From Punctularia strigosozonata HHB-11173 SS5 (Eukaryota; Basidiomycota; Agaricomycetes; Corticiales; Punctulariaceae): 64,000 bases of DNA. This document shows, one piece after another, positions 30,870 through 42,802 of this stretch (position 1 is the first letter of the stretch; every line of letters begins with the position of its first letter). The DNA lies in assembly GCF_000264995.1 (NCBI RefSeq), contig NW_006767436.1:719414-783413 (forward strand), read 5' to 3'. Made by a program: the position numbers and the translations under genes. The notes under the pieces were generated by a model that had not been told where the DNA came from, made no database searches, and saw only the letters and a list, made by a program, of their open reading frames with translations.

Positions 30870-33645
30870 CTAACCACCGGCTACAATAAGTAGTGCGTAG
30901 TCCCATTCGTCGCTCTGGGTGGCGATATTCCTGCACGGTATCGGTGTGACCGGCACGCCCGGTATGCCTAGGAAATCCTGATACGAGGCAGCTGCGATAT
31001 TGTTAATGCGCGCCGAGAAGGGACTGATTGCGACGAAGGCAGAGACGTACTTGACTGGACCAGGTGGAACAAGTTGACGTATAGGACGTCTTTGAGTATC
31101 GTCGACATCGCGTCCAACGAAGCCAGACTGCGCCCGAGCGCGCCAACCATGCGAGTGTCTGCGAGAGGAGAAACGCCCGATTATATTGTGTCAGCGCTCC
31201 CAGGTTCCCAGCATCTCTACCCAAACAGAGCCGAGCACCACGCACCGTTTCCGCGAACGCAGACCAGCGCCGTCGACATGGTGCTGCCCGGGACCTTCGC
31301 GGTCCACCAGCATATCCTGGTGTCCTCCTCGAGCAGGACGCCTGCCACAGAAAAAAAAAACCCCCTCTGTCAGTTCATGCTGTTTCGCGAGGGGAAGAGA
31401 GCCGGTCTGTACCTCGCTCGTACACGGGCTTCCTGTCTTGCCACGTCGGCTCTTCGTCCAGCGGATCGTCATCCTCGTCGCGAACGAGCGCGCGCCCGGT
31501 GTGCATGATCACCTGCTTCTCCACGCGCGCGCCGCGCGGGAGGGCCTTGACCGTCACGAACAGCGTCGGCGCGCCCGACTCCTGTATATATCGGCATCCC
31601 ACAGCGCGGAAAAGAGGTCGTCAGAAACGGGAACACACGAGTAAGCGAAGGGGGGGGGGCGGGGGCGGGGAGAGAGAGAGATAACCGGGACGGGGTTTGA
31701 CCTTGGCGTACACCTCGCATGCCTTCCTGACCGCGCCGAGGTCGCGCGTGTCGGAGAGCCAGTAGACCGCGCTCTGGACGTGGAGCCCGTGCCACCCGCC
31801 GCCGCCCCAGGTGTCGCGCACGGCGTGTGCGATGCGCGCCGCGTGCTGGAAGACGAGCGCGGTCTCGGTCGCGAGCGAGGGCGGGTCCGGGAGGGCGAGG
31901 GTGGCGGGGACCAAGCCGATCTGGCCGGATATCACGAGGCGCGGGCCGGCCTGATTTCACAACGAAGCAAAGCAAATAACGAGAGATATGTGAGCTGGAG
32001 GGTATGTATGGCAAGGGGGGGGGGGTGAGAGAGGAGACGTGACGGACGAGGATGGCTTGGGAGTACGGTCCGATGTTGGCGGGCGCCCAGTAGCTTAGTC
32101 CTTGGACGTGCAGCGCTTCGCGGTTGCGCTCGTTTTGCTGGGAGAAGGAGGAGCCTTCGATGTAGGCGAGTGCTTGGAGCTGGACGGAGATGCCTGGGGG
32201 GAGGTCGGCGGCGACACAGGCGCGGGCGGGCGGCGCGGTGGCGAAGTGGAGGGCGTAGCGCTCGTTGGCGGCTGGGAAGAGGGCCATGGAGGAGAGGAGG
32301 AGCGTGGTGCTTAGGAGGGACACTTGAGTGGTGGTGGTGGTGGAGAGGGTGGAGAGGTGAGCGGAGAGTTGGGCGAATATGGAGTCGAGTTGGGCGGCGA
32401 AGGGTGTGGGCGTGATTGAAGTGGAGGTGGGTCGGAGAGGCGGCAGGGCGACGTAGGAGCCGCGACGCGTCGGTGTTGAGGGTGGTATTGGGAGGGTGAT
32501 CGTGTCGGGTAGTTCTGCCGGGACGAATGGAGGGTCCGACGATGAGATCTTCTCCGCGAGAGGCAAGAGGCTCCGCCGGATATCCTCGCTCTCGTCGTCG
32601 AGGAGCGGAGGGACGGCTAACGCGTACTGCGGCGGAGACGGTAGCACCTGTTTGGGTTCGAGGACAGCGCGTTTGACGCGCAAATAAGCGACGGTGGCGA
32701 ACGCGTTGTCGGAGTGGATGACGGTTTCCGTCTCGAGCAGTCGGATACGGGATTTGAAGAGCGGCATGTCGAGAGTAAGCGTCTCGTACTCGCCGCCCTC
32801 GCCGCATATATGCGAGCCGTAGGTTTCATTCTAGCAAAAAAAATCGGTTTATATGTATTTCTCGTGAAATAGGGGCTACTCACGAGCCTGGTGAGTGTAG
32901 GCTGCATCTCACCCAGTGTTTTGCCGAGGTGTTCGGGCGCGAGTCCAATACCTGCGACTTTGATGAGCACCGCTGTGAGGCCTGCGGAAATCATTTCAGA
33001 GAGAAGCGCGTCTTGAGGGCGCTGCCAGAGGTAGGAGAGGGCGGTGAGGTTTAGGCGGCGGCATCTACAGAACGAAGGATCAATGCTAGAACGTGAACTG
33101 CAGGGGGGGGGAGTCGCTTACACGTGCTCGACGCGAACGCGTTGGTAGTTGGAGAGGATGGCACCGACGGAAACGCCTTGCACATCGGGATGGTGTTCCT
33201 GCGGACGGAAAAAGCCAAGTTGAGGTGCGATCCCCAATATACAGGACGGATTGTGCTCACCTTCACGTCGGAGAGCAACGCGTACATGTCCTCCGTCTCA
33301 TCTCCGGCCACGCCTTGCTGATCGTTCCTCGCGCCGTACTCGCCCCCTTGGGCGATCGCGGCGCCGGAAATAATGCGTCTGTAGAGGGGAACGTCCAGAG
33401 CCTGCGCCACAAGATGGATCGCGTCTTGGCCGATGGTTTGGTACATGTATGAATCGAGTTCATCTGAGAGAATATGGGCGCGTTTTCAATATCTTCGCAG
33501 GGATGAAGGGCGGATCAAGGTGCGTACCTTGTCCGTCAGGTGGGCGGAGAGACGCGGCTGCTACGAGTTCGTGACCTTGGTTATGACAATGAAGGATGTT
33601 GAAGCAGGAGTCCTTGCCCCCGCTCAGGAGCGCGACGTACTTCAT
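30870..33645 (-). CDS. DPH6: Diphthine-ammonia ligase Dph6, 701 aa
   Basis: Ten exons: 33645-33528, 33463-33261, 33198-33122, 33064-32884, 32830-32048, 31950-31702, 31581-31413, 31341-31246, 31158-31051, 30991-30870 (2106 nt). Family knowledge: Dph6 performs the last step of diphthamide synthesis on elongation factor 2, using ATP and ammonium. MKYVALLSGGKDSCFN carries the PP-loop SGGKDS; GSHICGEGGEYETLTLD is the second family motif. As in yeast Dph6, the C-terminal half contains two RidA/YjgF-like modules (RLVISGQIGLVP; ESGAPTLFVTVKALPRGA). The protein ends ALLIVAGG. Length is near yeast Dph6 (685 aa). Three introns contain C-runs of 9-11 on the coding strand, and intron 7 ends with a 10-T tract. 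Confidence 0.95.
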
Positions 33646-34172
33646 CCCGGCCCACAGAGATATAATATAAATAATCGAGACGACGTCGAGCGTGCAGATT
33701 CACCGTAAAGGATATCGGCATCGCCACCAGAAACACAGCCACGGGCGGTGATTGGTTCGAATCAATCCGGTCAAAGCGTCGAGCGCGTTTCCCCGAAGTT
33801 TCGGCCAGGACGCGAGACGGAGATAAGCCTGAGTGGATTTACCGATTGCCCTTCTTGCATGACCGCATGTTGACGTACGTAAGGCGCGCGCATAGAAGTT
33901 ACGGTTTTGAATTGACGCCGCACACAAGGTCCTATACTCAATCTGTACTTATCCGTCGAGTTGAGTTTTGCGGGCTGAGGCTGTTGTTGTTATCGACGGG
34001 CTCTCGACCGCTGTAACGCAGAGACCATCGCAGAGGACGCGAGATCATGATGGGCCCAAACGAACGCTCGCGCGGGTGAGAGCTGGTGAGAGCCGGCGGC
34101 GTCGTCACCAGGAGCACGAGATGGCATCGGGGGCGAGCCTCAGCCAGGCTCTCCCAGCGCTGAGCGGTTCCC

Positions 34173-34570
34173 ATTGGGCCGCGTGCGCCCATTGGACGGG
34201 GCGAAGAGCCGGGACACGGCACGGCGCTGATTGGGCTCCCGAGCGTCGTCCGCACGTGAGCAGGCGCCTCTGACGAATGCCGGACATCTGGATCTGGATG
34301 CGCTCTCGCCCGTCGACTGAACTATTGGAGCCGCGCCTTCCGCTCGCAGCGACGCGGGGCCACCAAACGCTCTCCTCGCTGCTCCCCGCTCGCGCATTCC
34401 ACGAAGACACCATCCAGCACAAATACAACGTATGTGTGGCGCCAGCATCGTGCGGAATACAACGCCAGGAGGGACGAGCGTCCAATGGCGGGTGCTGGGA
34501 GATGATTGGGTCTCGCAGACGGGGACGCTCACGGGCAGCTGACATAAGCAACACCGCGGGCTCGCATTGG
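34173..34570. promoter_or_regulatory. Cluster of six CCAAT boxes
   Basis: CCAAT (as ATTGG on the given strand, except where noted) occurs at 34173, 34191, 34230, 34482 (as CCAAT), 34505 and 34566. That is about ten times the rate expected for this base composition. CCAAT is the binding site of the Hap2/3/5 (NF-Y) complex. The likely target is the gene starting at 34829. Confidence 0.5.
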
Positions 34571-34667
34571 CTGGGGGGCGGCGTCGAACGTCCAGCCAGT
34601 GCCCGACCTCTGGCTCGACCAGGCCGGGGCCTCGACTGGCCGCGGGCCCTCCCCACCGCCTGTTGCG

Positions 34668-34674
34668 TATAAAG
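34668..34674 (+). promoter_or_regulatory. TATA box of the 34829 gene
   Basis: TATAAAG, 161 bp upstream of the ATG, downstream of the CCAAT cluster. Confidence 0.6.
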
Positions 34675-34828
34675 CGACGCCGTCCCCCGCCGCCATGGGC
34701 CCCCTCCCAGCTACTCACCGCCCGCCTACGTCCCCCACCACCACTGCGACGCAGCCCAGCAGGCGCAAAAAGCACACCAAAGCACCCGCCAGCCCAATCA
34801 CCGCACACAAACCACCACGCTTGCCATC

Positions 34829-35521
34829 ATGGTCCACCAGATCTCCGCCCCGCTCCCGACGCCCCCGACGTCCCCGAGCCTGAGCGAGCCCCAGCTCGTC
34901 GAGTCCCGCGGGAGCAGCACCCGGCCGGCCCTCCAACTCCTCGACCAGCTCGTCAACTTCTACCAGCAGGAGCGCGTCTGGGTGCACCACACCCGCGCCG
35001 CCCTCTTCGAGCTCGCCATGGCGTCCTCCGCCGCCGCCGGCCCGTCGCTCTCGACGTCCACCAGCGACGACCCCTCGCCCTCGAGCACGCACCCGGACGA
35101 GCTCCCCGCCGCCGACCCGCACAGCGGCGTGCCGGACGTGACCGTCAAATCCGAGCCCGTCGACGTCGACATGGCCCTCGCCGGCCTGTCCAAGCCCGAC
35201 CGCCACACGCGCTGGATGCGCCGCAAGAACAGCATGCGCCTCCAGCTCAAGCTCGACGGCATCTCGCCCGCCACCCGCGGCCGCTCGCGCAGGCGCCGCG
35301 GCGACCCCGCCCCTCCTCCGCCCGTACCTCAAATCGCGAACCTGCATCATCACCAGCTGTACGCGGCCGAGGTCGACGAGCCGCTCATGCCCGGCGAGCA
35401 CGGCGCGCGACTGCTCCAGCAGTTTGGAGACCTCATGGACGCTCGGATGGAGAGCTGCCAGCGGGTGACGAGGCTCGTGCAGGAGGCCGGCAGGCAGGAC
35501 CTCCTGTACGGCGACCGATGA
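34829..35521 (+). CDS. Hypothetical protein, 230 aa
   Basis: An intronless frame from MVHQISAPLPTPPTSPSLSE to the TGA at 35519-35521. The N-terminal part has a helix-like LQLLDQLVNFYQQERVWVHH; a Ser/Pro-rich stretch follows, with VKSEP (a sumoylation-type motif). Then come a basic KNSMRLQLKLDG and RGRSRRRRGD, and a C-terminal helical GARLLQQFGDLMDARMESCQ. Codons are strongly GC-ending. A CCAAT/TATA promoter lies upstream. The features suit a nuclear regulatory protein, but no family is recognised and function is unknown. Confidence 0.65.
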   Translation: MVHQISAPLPTPPTSPSLSEPQLVESRGSSTRPALQLLDQLVNFYQQERVWVHHTRAALFELAMASSAAAGPSLSTSTSDDPSPSSTHPDELPAADPHSGVPDVTVKSEPVDVDMALAGLSKPDRHTRWMRRKNSMRLQLKLDGISPATRGRSRRRRGDPAPPPPVPQIANLHHHQLYAAEVDEPLMPGEHGARLLQQFGDLMDARMESCQRVTRLVQEAGRQDLLYGDR

Positions 35522-38293
35522 TTCTAGACGCTTCAGGTTGGTTGGCGCCGCTCGCTCGCTCTCGTGCTCCTGCCCGATGCTCATGCGCTCTCCACTTTCT
35601 GCAGGATTCTGTCCCGACCGCGCACTGCTATAACTTATTCGCCTTTATGTCGTCGACCCGCATCTCTCGCGCGCCATGACCACACCCCCCGTCCCGCCCG
35701 TCTAGGAGCCGTCACCGGCTCGGGTTCTGATCATGTAACTGTACCAACATACGCATAGCCACGCATTTTGGATTCTATAATCGCAATGATTTCTCTGTTT
35801 CGCGTTTCACACACTGGGAGAGAGAACCAATAGACGCTTGAGAGGGGTTTGGCTCTTCCTTTGCCCAACGAAACCGAACCTCGATTCGTCCGCACACGCG
35901 AAGATGCATACTGCTGCGCGGCGAGCGAGTCAGCAGAGCGCAGGGGGGTCGAGCGCATGGCACCCCGATTCGGGAGTCCATTCGCTCATTGGCTGCGAAG
36001 GCGCGGGCATCGCGGACGGCGACGGCCTGGGACGGGGCTGGACGGGACCGCCGAGAGAGGGGACCGGCTCGGGAACTGGCTGGGCCCGATCTGGGATGGC
36101 CTACCGGGTCAGTGTCGGTGCGGACGGGCTTGCCGGACTCGTCTGGGCAGCGGCAGCGGCTGAACTGCTGCGCTGCGAACGAGAAACGTCGATATGTATG
36201 TTTATTCGCGATGCCGATGCTCGAGTCTTATTCGGGCGTGTTTAGTCTGCGAAGGTGCGAGCGAACGGTTCTATATATCGCACTCGCGGTGAGCATGTAT
36301 GCTACGAAAGCCGCGGGGGAAGTGGGAAGGGCGGCCCAGGGGGTGGCAACGGGGAGCCGAAGTATTTCGGCGGGAAGGGGGGGCTCAGGCCCCCTTTCGG
36401 GATTGGGTCGGGCACGCGTGATTGGTCCGTCGTTGGGTTCTGCGGGTCTGGAAGAGGGAGGAGGGGCGCGGTCTGGTGTCAATCTCGCCGTGGTCGAGAC
36501 GAAGGGAGGTCGAAGAAACGCGGCCACGGCGGTGATTGAGTTGGACGCTTGTGGTTGGTGGTTGGCTGTTGAGTTCGTATGTCGGTCCGGTCGTCGTGTG
36601 CTGCCGCCTGGCTGCCGCGCTTGTCGATAAGACCCCTCGCGAGACTTGAGAATTTGGGCGTCCGGAGCTCGCCGCTGTTCGCGAGTTCGTGAATTCCGAG
36701 TCGCGCGGTTGGGGATAAACTCCGGGTTTTGTTGGGCCCGCGGATAGACTGAGATTATCCTCGCCTTGGCCGAAGGCCTACGCACGGGCACTCGATTCTC
36801 GGATTGTATTGGTGGTTGGGCTGGATGACGAGCGGACAGACAGTGGAACCGGACCTTCGTCTTCGTCGCATGCGCATCCCTACGCGGAGAGCGTTTCATC
36901 GCCGCCGACGGCACAGGTTCACGTCCTTTGAGCGAGTAAGTAGACCGTTTCCGTCGCTTTTGCACTCGTGCAGTAAGAAGTTGCGGCCGTTTGTGCCGGT
37001 CGGCGAGAACGCATCTCGATTGCCAGTAGGCACGGGTCGTGACAGAATGACCCGAATTTGTAGCGCACGCTCGGTTCTGGTTGGTTGGCGGACGGGGAGA
37101 CGGGAGGTCGGGATGCGGTCGGCGAAGGTCGGGATGGAGCCTGGCCCGCCTGGATGGAGCGGCAGGAATGGCTGATGTGCCAGCCGCCGCGCGGGAGCAC
37201 GCGGGGAGCACCGACGATGGCCAATCGTGATGTCGCGTGCAGAGCTGGTGTCAGCTGCGTCAGGGACCAGGAAGATGAGGGGCACGAGGTTGACCTGGGT
37301 CAGCGGCGAGTCGAGTTGAACCTGGAAGGTGATTCAGGGCAATTTTGTAAGACATGGGGCCGTGCCCTTTTGGGTTTCTTCCAGAGGTACAAACGTCCAT
37401 TTGACGTGGTAGTCCTACGTTCCGTGCTCTTGGGGTTCGCGTGAGGCCGATGCGTGTTCAAATGAGGACGTCGCAGTCCACAACCCGTCCAAGCCAGGAT
37501 ATGTTTAGCTTGCGATGAATAGTATTTGACGCCGAGAGCATCGCAGAATACTGTCCGAGCTGGCCTGCCGGAGGAGCCAATGCCGGGGTTATGAAGTTCG
37601 GCGAAGTGTCCTTTGTAAGGAGATCCCGCAGTGCTGTCCACCCTCACCATTGCCAGATGCAAGTCCTAACGTCCGCACGTGAAGATGAACATCTTGATGA
37701 GTGATCGGTCAAAGCCTGCATCGGAACATAAAGCCCTGCTAGTTTTCCGACAAACGACATGGCCGTCCAGCCTTCAAGAAAGAACATCTTGTCAACCGAG
37801 ATGGGCGAGGATAGACGCGGGTTCGCAAGCCTATCGTCGAGCATAGCCCGCCGATATGTATGTCGTTTCATCACGGATCGTCTTCGTCGTATCCCATCGC
37901 TGTCCAGAGATGTCGGCGCTGATGGCGGAAGGCAGTTGGCGGCCACAATAATCGACTATCAAGTCGATCCGCGTCTATCCCCCATGCGTGGATGTTATTG
38001 TACTTGTTCTGCGTCTTATTGCTGTCTCAGAAGGCAGGAAGGTCGAGTCGAATTTCTGATGAACACGTCCTGAAGGAGTCCAAGACAAAGACATTCTCCC
38101 TCCCTGATTGGGCGACGTCGCGCCGAGCGCGGGCGCATCTGCGGCGCCACAGGTGCATCTTCCACGCCTGATCATATCCGCCACCTCAGGCCTCAGCCCT
38201 CCTCGTCCCCCTCGCCACTCTCTCCAGCCAAGCACACAGTTACCGGTCGATATACTTTACAAGCGACCTTGGTCCTAATTTCATAAGACAGCG
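35522..38293. other. GC-rich 2.8 kb without a recognised gene
   Basis: Apart from one long unassigned frame (36228-37211, minus) I see no motif, splice chain or RNA gene. CCAAT/ATTGG motifs occur near 35984 and 36420. The end of the interval is the upstream region of BSD2. Confidence 0.5.
36228..37211 (-). CDS. Long unassigned open frame, 327 codons, doubtful
   Basis: A single uninterrupted frame rich in Arg, Pro, Ser and Ala, starting MLPACSRAAAGTSAIPAAPS. It overlaps no gene I recognise on the other strand, so it is not an obvious shadow, and it is longer than chance would readily give. Against it: there are no conserved features, no globular pattern, and local GC richness lowers the stop-codon rate. 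It could be a lineage-specific gene, an exon of one, or chance. Confidence 0.2.
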   Translation of the reverse strand: MLPACSRAAAGTSAIPAAPSRRARLHPDLRRPHPDLPSPRPPTNQNRACATNSGHSVTTRAYWQSRCVLADRHKRPQLLTARVQKRRKRSTYSLKGREPVPSAAMKRSPRRDAHATKTKVRFHCLSARHPAQPPIQSENRVPVRRPSAKARIISVYPRAQQNPEFIPNRATRNSRTREQRRAPDAQILKSREGSYRQARQPGGSTRRPDRHTNSTANHQPQASNSITAVAAFLRPPFVSTTARLTPDRAPPPSSRPAEPNDGPITRARPNPERGPEPPLPAEILRLPVATPWAALPTSPAAFVAYMLTASAIYRTVRSHLRRLNTPE

Positions 38294-40024
38294 ATGTCTG
38301 GTCGCTACGCCCCGCTCCCCAACCCACGCGCGGACCCAGACGCCAGCAACGAGATGGAAGCCGCATTCGACGACTCGGACGACGAGGGTGAGCAGGCGCC
38401 CCTCGCCGGCCGCACCGTTGTCTCCAACCATCCACTCGTGGACAACAACGACCCCTCGGTGACCGCGACCAATGCCGTCTCTGCGTACGGACGATCTCCC
38501 CCAGCACCGGGAACTTACGACTTTGAGAACGTCGACTACGACTACCCGCCCCCGGGCTCTCCGCCTGCGCCGTCTGATCGCGCGCTGCCTAACTCGCATG
38601 GCAATTCGAACGGGATCGTGCCCTCTGCATCTTCCGCCGTGGCGGTGGACACATATAGGGGCCCGCCGCGAGGCTGGTTCGGCCGCACGGCGGCGGCCGT
38701 GCTGCCTGCTCATTATGTGACGAGGTTTGGGTTGGATAGGGAGCGGCTGAGCACGAATGACGGAAGCGAGCGGAGGAGGGTCGTCGGCGGAGGAACGCAG
38801 AACGACGGCGTGTTTGCGAATGTCACGGCCAAGCCTACCGCCCCTCGGCGAGTGCAAGAAGGTGAGCAGCAACCCGGGATATCTGCGGGAACCACCAACG
38901 ACATATTGCTGATGGATACATCCAACGACAGGCGACGAAACATATTTGGTACCTGAAGAAGCTCAGAAGGACGCTCCACCATCCTACCAGGCCGCCCAGC
39001 TTGATGCCGTGCCGCCTTACTGGGAGACGACCGTTCACCTCCCCTCCAGCGCCAACAGCCCCGGCGAAGTCATGATCGACGGCTTATCCACCGGTGCGTG
39101 GCACTTCTCGATTCCCCGTCGTTTCAAGTGCTAAAATGATTCTCTACAGGATCGCTGTTCTCCTTCCTTTGGAACATGCTTGTCAGCGTCTCCTTCCAAT
39201 TCGTCGGCTTCCTCCTCACCTACCTCCTTCACACCACCCATGCCGCCCGTCTTGGCAGCCGGTATGTCTTCATATGCATTCATGGACCTTTACTGAGTCG
39301 TTAATGCAGAGCTGGCCTGGGCGTTACCCTCATCCAATACGGCTTCGCTCTTCGCTCTCGCGCAGACAGCTGGGCCACCCCCGTACCCTCCGACTCTTCT
39401 GATCCTTCGCTTTGGTCCTGGGACACACCCTCTCCCTCACCACCCGCGCCGTCCTTCGACACCGCCAAAGAGGCCGAGGACTACTACAATAGCCTCGCTC
39501 TCAACGGGACCGACGGCGCACTCCCGTCGGACGACTACGTGATCGACACGGGCGACACGCCGGCGGCTTGGCTCGCGTTCGCGCTCATGACCGTCGGCTG
39601 GTTCGTCCTCCTCACGTCCCTCCTCGGCTTCTGGCGCGTGAAGCGTTGGGAAGCTGGCATCCTCGCCTCGCCCGCGGCCTCGTCTGCGCCGGCGGCGTCC
39701 TCACAACCGCGCCACCCGCTCGCGCGTGTGTTCGACGTACCGGGGCTCAGCGGGCGGGCCTCCCTTCTCAGCCGCGGGCTAGGCCTCGACCGGCTGATGC
39801 AACACCGCCAGGCGCCCACGGCCGACGTCGTGGAGGACATATTTGCGGTTGGCCCGGATGACGAGGACGAGGTGGAGGATGCGAGCAGGCGCAGTCTCCC
39901 TGGCCACACACAGTTTGTGATCCCCGTGGACGAGAGCGACCCCGAGCGGACTCGGCAGATCGTGCAGGCATATGCGGCGGAGGAGCGGTTGCACCGCGAT
40001 TTGCGCGCCGCGGGGCTGCTGTGA
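38294..40024 (+). CDS. BSD2: Bsd2/Ndfip-family adaptor of the Rsp5 ubiquitin ligase, 518 aa
   Basis: Exons 38294-38861, 38932-39093, 39150-39261, 39310-40024 (1557 nt). Two PY motifs for WW-domain binding follow each other: PPSYQAAQ and PPYWETTV. Next come the family's membrane segments: FLWNMLVSVSFQFVGFLLTY with LLHTTHAARLGSRAGLGVTL, and later WLAFALMTVGWFVLLTSLLG. Family knowledge: Bsd2 brings Rsp5/Nedd4 ligases to membrane cargo such as metal transporters for sorting to the vacuole. The N-terminus has an acidic DDSDDEGEQ. The first intron is placed so that EGDETYLVPEEAQKDAPPSY reads through. The long C-terminal cytosolic tail is acidic. It converges with FRS1. Confidence 0.92.
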
Positions 40025-40370
40025 GATGCAGAGGTGAACGAGTTAGTGGCTACGGTGGGCTATGGTTCTTCTAGTTTTGTACAGATATATTGGTATTGGT
40101 TGGTTTTGCTCGCTCGCTTATCTACCCCTTCCCCTTCCTTCCCCGAATGCGTATGGACGAATGATGCGGTCCTTTCTTCGGTTTGTATGACATACATTAA
40201 AACAACACAACCCTAACAGAGTTGACGTCTTTCGCTCTGAAAAAGGTCGCTACCAGCTTTGTGGCTCGACTTGCCTCCTCACTCTCTGAGATATAGTTTT
40301 CAATGGTCAGGTTACATTGTGGATCAGCAGCATCGCTCTATATCCTCATTTCATTCTCTCTTGTGGTTCT
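40025..40370. other. Space between convergent BSD2 and FRS1
   Basis: These 346 bp between two stop codons hold both 3' untranslated regions. No further gene is seen. Confidence 0.6.
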
Positions 40371-42802
40371 TTACAACACGTACGCCCCACCTCCCTCCAC
40401 ACCCTCCGTCGTCCACACGTCCTGCATCTCCTTCTTGAAGGGCTCCAGCGTAAGCTCGACCGCCGAGCACGGGTAGCCGATCTCGAACTTCTCCAGCACG
40501 CTCGGGTGCAGGATGCCGAGCGTTCCGATGGGCATATCGGCCGGTGCAGAGGACGGGACGAGCTTCTCCTTGATCGCGCCCAGCGTCGACTTCGCCTTCG
40601 ACGCCACGGTCGAGCGGTCGCGATAGTATATCGTCGCGGCACGGCCAGGGAAGAAGGCCGGATCTATGGTACGTTGTCCGTCCGTCAGCACATTGAAAAA
40701 CCTTACGGGGAAGAAACATGTGTCGGAGGCTGACCGCTCGACTCCTTGATATAGTAGCCCGTGTCGGCAGCCGCGTCCGCGGCGCTGATCCTCGGTACCT
40801 CGAGCATCGCCATGATGCGGTCGAGCATGCCGTGCACGACCTCGAACCCGGCCGTCTTGTTGCACCAGACGGCGGCGGCGTGGCGCACATTGCGTGCCTG
40901 GCGCTCGCGCGCGGTGTCTTTGAAGACGACGTCGGCGCTCTCGAAGACCCTGATCGGCAGCGCATGCGACCGGTTCTCGCGCACAGTCTTGAGCAGGCCG
41001 GGGAGGAGCGAAGTACGGACGACCTGAAATTCGAGTGTCTTGGGGTTCGCGATCTTGACGGCGGTCTTGCCGTCGTCAGGGCGGTTCAGGAACTCGAAGT
41101 TCTCTTCGTGAGAGCACTTCAATATTGTGATTCGTGAGTTACACATCGTAACAGAAGAAAAGAAGGAGGGCGTACGAGGATGAGCGGTAGGACTTCAATC
41201 CAGCCGGCGAGCGCGAACTCGGTGCGGACGATGTCGGTCAGCTTGCTGATCGCCAGCGGCTGCGCGACGGTGTTCGTGGCCGGGAAGGTGTCTGGGAGCT
41301 TGTTAAAGCCGTACGCTATCGCGGCATCCTCCATGATATCGCATTCGTGGAGAATATCCGGCCGTGTTGGGGGCACTTCGACGAGAATGTCATCAGGAGA
41401 GGAAGGGTCGGGAGAGGCGGTCAGGGTCATGCGGGTGAGGAGCGAAGAAATCTCGGAGGCGTTGAGCGAGAGTCCAGTACAGGAGTTGATGTACGATGCG
41501 CTGGCCGTCGTCTTGCGAGTACTCAGGTCAGGCGTAATTTTCACTTTCCCGCCGGGGAAGACAACCTTCACCGGCTCAACGCTTTCAACTAGTCAACCTT
41601 AGGTGTGAAGAGTGAATAGTGAACGCCTACGTGAACGGCTCAGCGCAGTATTCAGAGAACATAGCGACCATGATATTCGTCACTATCGCCAGCTTGGTCT
41701 CGTCTGTCGCAGTGAGGTCGATGAAGACGTTGCGGGTGTTGAGGGTGATCTTCGAATGCTCTGAGTTGATGATGGGCGGCATGGACAGAACACGATCTTG
41801 TGTGTCGTATATAATTGGATACACTGGCGAGTCGCGAATGATGTGCAGATAGCGCGCAAGGTGTTTTTCAGACTATAATGCTGTTAGGGTGTTTCAATGA
41901 CGATGAAATTGTTGAGAACCTCGTATACGGTCATGAGTTCCTCGGCGGTGTATGACTTGTCTTTGTTCAAGGGCACAAATTTGATGTCTTTCGGTGGACG
42001 TGCCTGATACCGGAAGGGCGCTTGTATCGTGTCAAGGTCATGGGTACCGATTGCGACGAGCGTCCTCTTCCTGCACAAGTTCTGGTGCAGTTTGTCCTGT
42101 AGGTCAATGAAGGATGCGTAGGAGCGAGGGGTGAAGTGGATGTTGCGCAAGATGGCGCCTGCGAAGAACGGTCGTATCCGCGAAACCTGCGATAGGAAGA
42201 TTTGATCTGGGTGTTTCGGCACGAGCATTGGACATCAAGCTATTGCGTACCTCGGGGTCCACAGTTACAGTGAGTAGGTTAGGTTCTCCGCCCGGCGGAA
42301 GGACAAGCTTATAGTTCGGCGGGGTTGCTTTGCCCAGGAAGATGCGAAGTGCGCGCGAGATGCCCTCGATGCACAACAGATCATACCTACAAGAAGATAT
42401 CATGTTGCCCTTAATATCCGTTGCTGTAGACTTACCTATTCGCAGGTATTTCGATTTTGAGTTGCTTTGCAAGTAATTTCAGTCCGTGAGGAGGTACCGA
42501 TCGGAAAGAAACGCACGGGTCGCTCAGCAGGAAGGCCCTTCTTGATCGCCTCCTCCACCTCTTCAGTAGTCTATCAGGGCGACCTTTCAGATAAGGTTTC
42601 GGTGGTACAGAACGCGATGCGTACGTCTTCATCGAGCTCTATACCGAAGTCGAAGCATAACTGGTCAAACTCTTCATTGGCTGCCATTGCATGTACGGTC
42701 AATAACACTGCGTCGATCTCTAAGAATCAGCCTAGAATATTCACAAAATTTCTGTCCAAGACGTTCCCAGAGGTCCTCCTTGTCTACAGCAACGGTCGGC
42801 AT
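40371..42802 (-). CDS. FRS1: Cytosolic phenylalanyl-tRNA synthetase, beta subunit, 640 aa
   Basis: Ten exons: 42802-42745, 42680-42625, 42570-42517, 42464-42436, 42386-42251, 42186-41920, 41872-41631, 41581-41176, 41116-40735, 40663-40371 (1923 nt). The order of family motifs is complete: [123 protein letters not shown] and [20 protein letters not shown]. It pairs with FRS2 as (alpha-beta)2 to charge tRNA-Phe. Splice sites at 41582 and 40664 were chosen to restore EPFTVEPVKVV and [11 protein letters not shown]. Its start codon faces that of FRS2. Confidence 0.96.

Larger units (their letters stand above)
33646..34828. promoter_or_regulatory. Divergent upstream region of DPH6 and the 34829 gene, CCAAT-rich
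   Basis: This is 1.18 kb of GC-rich DNA with no recognised exon. It contains a cluster of CCAAT boxes and a TATA box, described separately. Confidence 0.6.

Noticed and set aside
33748-33765. GGTTCGAATC sequence resembling a tRNA B box
   Set aside because: The loop is eight bases instead of seven, and no D arm, anticodon arm or acceptor stem pairs around it.
34567-35679. A 370-codon frame overlapping the 34829 gene
   Set aside because: It starts upstream of the TATA box, is almost pure Arg/Ala/Pro, and is a shifted shadow of the 230-aa frame.
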